NCBI RefSeq assembly: GCF_031846505.1
Contig: NZ_JAVRHP010000066.1
Span: forward strand, 1 to 18,274
Reading direction: 5' to 3'
Source: Autumnicola edwardsiae
GTDB taxonomy: Bacteria > Bacteroidota > Bacteroidia > Flavobacteriales > Flavobacteriaceae
Length of the DNA: 18,274 nucleotides
Made by a program: the position numbers and the translations under genes. How positions within the stretch are numbered: position 1 is the first letter of the stretch; each line of letters starts with the position of its first letter. The notes beneath the pieces are model-generated. The model ran no database searches. It saw only the letters and a program-made list of their open reading frames with translations, and was not told where the DNA came from. Shown here one piece after another: positions 13,914 through 18,274 of this stretch.

Positions 13914-15230
13914 CTAATCTACCGCCCCTTTTTCTGGAGGTTTTCGATTTAGAAACCATTTTTCACCTAAAAATATGAGCAACATAGAACCAAATGCTAT
14001 CCAAATTAGGGTGGGATCACGTTCTATTTTAATATAAACGAAGGAACCCAAAACTACCACATCCAGAATTATTGCGCTTATTACGATCCCAGCTTTGGCT
14101 TCTATGTCCTTTCTCATTTTGGTAAGCACTCCCCAATGAATAATAATATCCATCACCAAATAATATATTGCGCCAAGGGAGGCTATCCTGGAAAGGTCGA
14201 AAAAGATAGTAAGCACAATGGCAATTACTATAATATACACCAGCATATGCTTTTGTATACTCCCTTTCATACCAAAGTGACTGTGAGGTATCAACTTCAT
14301 GTCGGTTAACATAGCAGTCATTCTTGAAACTGCAAAAACACTGGCAATTACTCCAGAAATAGTGGCGATAATAGCAATAGCCACGGTAAACCATAAACCA
14401 AATTGACCAAATAATGGCCTGGAAGCTTCAGCTAGACTATAATCTTTGGCCTCAATGATTTCAGGAATATTTAGATTGGAAATAACCCCCCAGGAAACCA
14501 GTAAATAGGTTAGCCCGCAAATAAGCAATGAAATGATTATGGTCCTGCTCACGTTTTTGTGTGGTTTCACAATTTCACCACCACTATTGGTTATAGTAGT
14601 AAAACCCTTATAGGCAAGGATAGATAAAGCCAGTGCTCCAAGGTACTCCATTACTCCCCTTTCCCCGCCGGTATCTCCTGAAGGTACTAAATCTGATACT
14701 ACAAAACCCGAGGCATAGATAGCTCCTCCGGCAAAGATCAATAACCCACCGGTTTTGAGGATCGCCATGGCAAGGGAGGATTTCCCTATTACCTTATTGC
14801 CTGCAATATTAATTACAAAGGCTAAAATGAGTAGGCCCACCCCTAAAACGGGAATGAGATAACTGTCTTTTGGCGCATCGAACAATTGCAACGTATAACT
14901 ACCAAAGGTCCTGGCCACCAGACTTTCATTAATAATCATAGAGAACGTCATCAGTAAAGCTGCAAAAGCAGTTACAAGTCCCTTTCCATAAGCTTTCTCC
15001 AAATACATGGCGATACCTCCTGCAGATGGATACGCATTAGACATCTTGTTATAGGAATAAGCACTAAATCCTGATATAATTCCACCCACAATAAAAGCTA
15101 TTGGAAAATACTCACCAGAAAGTTCTGCCACTTGACCAAGAAGCGCAAAGATCCCTGCACCAATCATAACATTGGTTCCCATTGATATTGCACCCACCAG
15201 GCTTAGACTGTTTTCTTTATAATTTCCCAT
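13914..15230 (-). CDS. APC-family permease
   Basis: The 438-residue protein is almost entirely hydrophobic, with about 11-12 membrane helices. The first helix carries MIGAGIFALLGQ (22-33), the GxGIF-type substrate-binding stretch of amino acid/polyamine/organocation transporters, and a loop has NSGGEIVKPHKN. The family is clear but the substrate is not. The gene starts 5 bases after the stop of the CopA-CopB-like gene and is followed by the second multicopper oxidase, so it is embedded in the copper operon. A role in supplying or exporting a small organic ligand (an amino acid, peptide or polyamine that binds copper) is possible but only inferred. Its stop is TAG. No motif is missing. Confidence 0.85.
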   Translation of the reverse strand: MGNYKENSLSLVGAISMGTNVMIGAGIFALLGQVAELSGEYFPIAFIVGGIISGFSAYSYNKMSNAYPSAGGIAMYLEKAYGKGLVTAFAALLMTFSMIINESLVARTFGSYTLQLFDAPKDSYLIPVLGVGLLILAFVINIAGNKVIGKSSLAMAILKTGGLLIFAGGAIYASGFVVSDLVPSGDTGGERGVMEYLGALALSILAYKGFTTITNSGGEIVKPHKNVSRTIIISLLICGLTYLLVSWGVISNLNIPEIIEAKDYSLAEASRPLFGQFGLWFTVAIAIIATISGVIASVFAVSRMTAMLTDMKLIPHSHFGMKGSIQKHMLVYIIVIAIVLTIFFDLSRIASLGAIYYLVMDIIIHWGVLTKMRKDIEAKAGIVISAIILDVVVLGSFVYIKIERDPTLIWIAFGSMLLIFLGEKWFLNRKPPEKGAVD

Positions 15231-15235
15231 ATTGT

Positions 15236-17680
15236 TTAGAATCGTAATGATAATCCGCCTCCAGCGCCAAAACGGTTGTCATAGCTTCCCATCAAGGAAA
15301 AATTCTTGGATAAAAAATATTCAATACCTGTACTCCAGGTAACCTCTTTTTTGAAATTATCTCCTTGAGGCAGTTCATCTACCCACCCAAAATCTGCCTG
15401 GTACTCGTACACTCCGAACAATATTGTTCGCGGAAAAATACTGATCGCACGGCTCAGGCTAATTTGCGGGCGCAATTTGCTGTCCATTCGCACATCCAAC
15501 GTAAATAAGTAAGGAGTGAGATATCGTACACCTGCTATTGCTGTTGTTGTTATCTCATCGAGGCTATCCTCCATTCCGTTTTCGACATTTATACCGCCAA
15601 AAACAGTCAAATAATCATAAAGGTATCTATCATAAGCAGCTTCTACCTCCATATTTTTGTTCCAACCATATTCCCCCCGGAAACTAAACTGATTTCGGAT
15701 ATTAGACGATATCAGGTTCAATGTGGTCATATGCGATGCCGCATCTATCATTCCATAGGAATAATACTGATCGGTCTCATCCAGAAGCTTGGAGACCGGA
15801 TATTCTTCTAGCCTTGGATCCCTAGGGGTGTCATAGCTGACAATGCGTGCCATACCGCTTACTAAATGGTAAAGAATATGGCAATGGAAAAACCAATCGC
15901 CGTATTCATTGCCATAGAATTCAATGGTCACTTTTTGCATTGGCGGTACATTGACCGTGTGTTTTAGAGGGGAATATTCCCCATTTTCATTGATGACCCT
16001 AAAGAAATGGCCGTGAAGGTGCATGGGGTGGTGCATCATAGTCAGGTTGTTGAAGGTAATCCTGGTCACCTCGTCTCCCTTGATTTTTATTTTATCTGCC
16101 TCAGATAAAGGGACACCGTTCATACTCCAGATATAGCGTTGCATATTCCCGGTAAGGTTCAGTAGGATTTCGGTTACGGGCACATCGGGATCATAGCTGG
16201 TCTTCTCTGGCGACTTCAGGTAGTCATAGTTGTATTGCGAAAACATAGCCATTCCCTGCATGCCATCTGCTTCGTCCATTACTTCCCGTCCGGCAGTCGG
16301 GTTCGTCTTGTTCATATCCTCCATTTCAGAGGCCTCATTCATTTTGGAATCCTTTTCCGTATCCATCCCGACCATATTGGAACGGTCCATCTGCATTGAA
16401 TCCTTTTTCATATCCATTTGCATTCCGTCCATTTTATCCTTCTTCATTTCCATATTTTTCATATTGGACTTGTCCATATTCATCATATCCATTTCCTTCA
16501 TTCCTTCCATCTGCAAATTATTGTCCATTTGCATCCCCCATTTCTCTTTCATCTCGTATCGCTCGTCTTTACCTGGTCGAAATTTTAAAGCGGGTGCGCC
16601 CATTTTCATTTTCATTTTAGCCATTTGCTGCATCATCCCGATTTTATCCGGTTTGGTAACGTCAGGGGCGGCAACGATAGGGCCTTGACCTAAGTAGGCA
16701 GTTGCGGTACCGGAGCCATCCTGTGCCATTATTTTAAATTCCAGTTTGCCATTCTCCGGTATGGTCACGATAAAATCGTAGGTTTCTGCAACGGCAATAA
16801 AAGTCTTGTTCTTCTTAACAGGAACAACATCTTTACCATCTGCAGAGACAAGCAAAGGGTCTGGGCCGCCAAAGGCCATCCAAAATGAAGTGGAGGCGGA
16901 ACCATCAATAATACGCATCCTCACTTTTTCACCTGGTTTAAAATCTGGGTATTCAATTTTATCCTCGCCATTAATTAAGAAGGCAGGATAATAAATATCA
17001 GCAATATCCGCGCTTTCCATACGTTGCCTCCAAAAATCGAACTGTGCGCCCAGTGCCCCCCTGGCAATAACCTGGTTGAGCGGTGTGGCCGTTCCTTTTC
17101 TTATGTTGTACCATTCGGTGCCCCGTTTTAAAAACCGCATTACATCCCTGGGCTTTTCATTGGTCCAGTCAGACAATACCAAAACCTGCTCTTTATCATA
17201 CTCCAATGTTTTTTCTTTCGGTTGTATGACGATGGGACCAAAAACACCACTCTGTTCCTGCAACATCGTATGGGAATGGTACCAATAGGTACCATTTTGC
17301 TTTATTGCAAATTCATATTTTAAGGTTTTGCCGGGTTCTATAGGTGGGGTAGAAAGGTAGGGTACACCATCATAAAAATTGGGCAGCAGCATACCGTGCC
17401 AGTGAATGGAAGACTCTACGCTCATTTCATTCTTCACATAAATTATGGCATATTCCCCTTCATTAAAATCTAATGTGGGCCCGGGGATCTGACCGTTTAC
17501 GGTCATACCCATAACCGGCTTGCCAGCCTTGTTGACCTGTTCTTCCCGCAAGGTCAACGTGTATTCCCGCACAGGCAGATCGTCAACGTTTCCTTCTACG
17601 GATGCCTCTAATTCTTCCTGGCTGTAACCCGAAAAACCTAAAAATATCAGTAGGATTAGAAAGTAATTTTTCAATATCAT
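15236..17680 (-). CDS. Multicopper oxidase fused to a CopB-like outer-membrane barrel (CopA-CopB type)
   Basis: At 814 residues this is longer than usual periplasmic CopA oxidases (near 600). After a Sec signal peptide (to about GYSQ, residue 21) come the copper ligand blocks HWHG (93-96), YHSH (134-137), HPMHLHGHF (551-559) and HCHILYHLVSGM (599-610). Between them lies a long Met-rich segment (about 347-480, e.g. KEMDMMNMDKSNMKNMEM), presumably a Cu(I) loading region. Residues about 640-814 show alternating polar and hydrophobic strands with many Tyr and Phe and finish in GGLSLRF, the terminal-Phe pattern of outer-membrane beta-barrel proteins. The stretch resembles the CopB barrel. Oxidase and copper-binding outer-membrane protein are therefore one chain, anchored at the outer membrane. 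It begins 11 bases after the DUF305 gene and ends 5 bases before the permease, so it is in the same operon. Confidence 0.92.
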   Translation of the reverse strand: MILKNYFLILLIFLGFSGYSQEELEASVEGNVDDLPVREYTLTLREEQVNKAGKPVMGMTVNGQIPGPTLDFNEGEYAIIYVKNEMSVESSIHWHGMLLPNFYDGVPYLSTPPIEPGKTLKYEFAIKQNGTYWYHSHTMLQEQSGVFGPIVIQPKEKTLEYDKEQVLVLSDWTNEKPRDVMRFLKRGTEWYNIRKGTATPLNQVIARGALGAQFDFWRQRMESADIADIYYPAFLINGEDKIEYPDFKPGEKVRMRIIDGSASTSFWMAFGGPDPLLVSADGKDVVPVKKNKTFIAVAETYDFIVTIPENGKLEFKIMAQDGSGTATAYLGQGPIVAAPDVTKPDKIGMMQQMAKMKMKMGAPALKFRPGKDERYEMKEKWGMQMDNNLQMEGMKEMDMMNMDKSNMKNMEMKKDKMDGMQMDMKKDSMQMDRSNMVGMDTEKDSKMNEASEMEDMNKTNPTAGREVMDEADGMQGMAMFSQYNYDYLKSPEKTSYDPDVPVTEILLNLTGNMQRYIWSMNGVPLSEADKIKIKGDEVTRITFNNLTMMHHPMHLHGHFFRVINENGEYSPLKHTVNVPPMQKVTIEFYGNEYGDWFFHCHILYHLVSGMARIVSYDTPRDPRLEEYPVSKLLDETDQYYSYGMIDAASHMTTLNLISSNIRNQFSFRGEYGWNKNMEVEAAYDRYLYDYLTVFGGINVENGMEDSLDEITTTAIAGVRYLTPYLFTLDVRMDSKLRPQISLSRAISIFPRTILFGVYEYQADFGWVDELPQGDNFKKEVTWSTGIEYFLSKNFSLMGSYDNRFGAGGGLSLRF

Positions 17681-17691
17681 AGTTTGTTATT

Positions 17692-18186
17692 TTATTTGTT
17701 TACGTTCTCTAAACGATAAATAATCTTCTTCATTTGGGCAATTTCGCGTTTCTGTGCTTCAATGATCTCCTCGGCTAGTTTCTTGGTTTCAGGATCTTTA
17801 ATATCTGCCCTTTTACTGGTTAATATCGCTATAGAGTGATGAGGAATCATTGCCTTCATATATAAAACGTCGCCAATAATAGGTCGTTGTGCTCGTACTA
17901 AACCTAAAGCAGAGACAAACAGCACCAGGCTACCCACGTAAATTGCTATATTCTTCTTCTTATTTTTATACATTTTCAACATCAACGACAACATAATTAC
18001 CGCCATTGCCGCTATCCCCAAACAGGTCATATAAAAACGGGTCAAGCTGAAATAAACATGATCAAATTCGTAGGTATTCAGGTACATGGTAATGTACATG
18101 GCTATAAAAGATAACCCGAGCATTAGAAAAAATCTACCGTAATTGCTACCACCAGTTTTATGGTGGTTTTTTGCTTCTGAATTCAT
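17692..18186 (-). CDS. DUF305 membrane protein
   Basis: The 164-residue protein has three membrane helices (about 18-36, 52-70 and 80-97) followed by a short extracytoplasmic DUF305 region. The diagnostic MKAMIPHHSIAI (110-121) is followed by a helix with KKLAEEIIEAQKREIAQMKK. The M-x2-M-x2-HH spacing is typical of DUF305, where Met and His side chains bind copper (CopM is the studied member). Most DUF305 proteins are soluble and secreted, so the N-terminal three-helix membrane region is a less common variant. It heads the oxidase operon, with the fused multicopper oxidase starting 11 bases downstream. Confidence 0.88.
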   Translation of the reverse strand: MNSEAKNHHKTGGSNYGRFFLMLGLSFIAMYITMYLNTYEFDHVYFSLTRFYMTCLGIAAMAVIMLSLMLKMYKNKKKNIAIYVGSLVLFVSALGLVRAQRPIIGDVLYMKAMIPHHSIAILTSKRADIKDPETKKLAEEIIEAQKREIAQMKKIIYRLENVNK

Positions 18187-18214
18187 TATTTTTTGGTTTT
18201 GGTTAGGTTGGTTT

Positions 18215-18274
18215 TTACTTTTTAATTGTCTTTTTTACGGAACCACAATTGGGCATTTTATCACCGAAATATGG
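18215..18274 (-). CDS. C-terminal end of a DUF3347 or CusB-type protein (partial at right edge)
   Basis: The last 20 codons in the window on the minus strand read PYFGDKMPNCGSVKKTIKK and then TAA (18215-18217). This matches the end of the DUF3347 domain, whose NPYFGxKMxxCG signature is also seen in the broken gene at 6868-7440. The rest lies outside the window, so it could be a stand-alone lipoprotein or the C-terminal domain of a CusB/HlyD efflux adaptor. It ends 28 bases before the DUF305 gene, so it is probably the preceding gene of the same operon. Confidence 0.65.
   Translation of the reverse strand, partial: PYFGDKMPNCGSVKKTIKK

Noticed and set aside
13807..13959. Upstream extension of the second multicopper oxidase to an ATG at 13959 (51 extra residues).
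   Set aside because: It overlaps the permease gene by 46 bases, is basic and signal-free, and would bury the clear twin-arginine signal that begins at 13806.
16230..16688. Plus-strand frame rich in Ile, Ser and Phe opposite the Met-rich insert of the fused oxidase.
   Set aside because: It is a shadow of the Met-rich coding sequence on the other strand. The minus-strand frame has clear multicopper oxidase motifs.

Overview
The window reads as part of a copper (and possibly other metal) resistance island from a Flavobacteriia/Bacteroidetes bacterium. The evidence is AT-rich DNA, weak or absent Shine-Dalgarno sequences, two copies of the Bacteroidetes-type -7 element TAAATTTG, lipoprotein-rich envelope genes, and families typical of that phylum (DUF3347, MCO-CopB fusions, short HMA-AraC regulators). 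Genus is not resolved. Almost everything from about 0.8 kb to the right edge is on the minus strand, so transcription runs right to left.

Reading in the direction of transcription: the right edge (18.27 kb) holds the last 19 residues of a DUF3347/CusB-type metal-binding domain. Then come a DUF305 membrane protein, a multicopper oxidase fused to a CopB-like outer-membrane barrel (15.2-17.7 kb), an APC-family permease, a second, Tat-exported multicopper oxidase (12.1-13.8 kb), a lipoprotein made largely of Met-rich 18-residue repeats, a SHOCT membrane protein, a DUF302 protein and a small Met/Asp-rich lipoprotein with an in-frame amber codon. An inverted repeat separates these from a redox-flavoured set: a His-rich DUF2231 membrane protein, a membrane-anchored FMN/3Fe-4S glutamate-synthase-like protein and a PepSY protein. 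Next are a DUF3347 lipoprotein broken by an amber codon, an HMA-AraC regulator, a K+ channel, a 16-cysteine cytosolic copper-storage-like protein with a clear terminator, a 54-residue membrane peptide, a second HMA-AraC regulator, the Cu+ ATPase CopA and a small HMA copper chaperone.

At the left edge the island runs into a truncated M90 (MtfA-like) peptidase remnant that is convergent with, and overlaps, two plus-strand genes of unknown function. The first of these has an in-frame TAA. This looks like a rearrangement junction.

Together the genes suggest a layered copper defence: sensing (two cysteine-bearing AraC proteins), cytosolic chaperoning, storage and export (HMA protein, Csp-like protein, CopA), periplasmic oxidation and sequestration (two multicopper oxidases, Met-rich lipoproteins, DUF305, DUF3347) and a less understood redox/membrane module. 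Three genes carry single in-frame stop codons, so the island is either decaying in places or contains sequence errors. No tRNA, rRNA, CRISPR array, integrase or intact insertion sequence was seen. All family assignments are from memory of motifs, not database searches.
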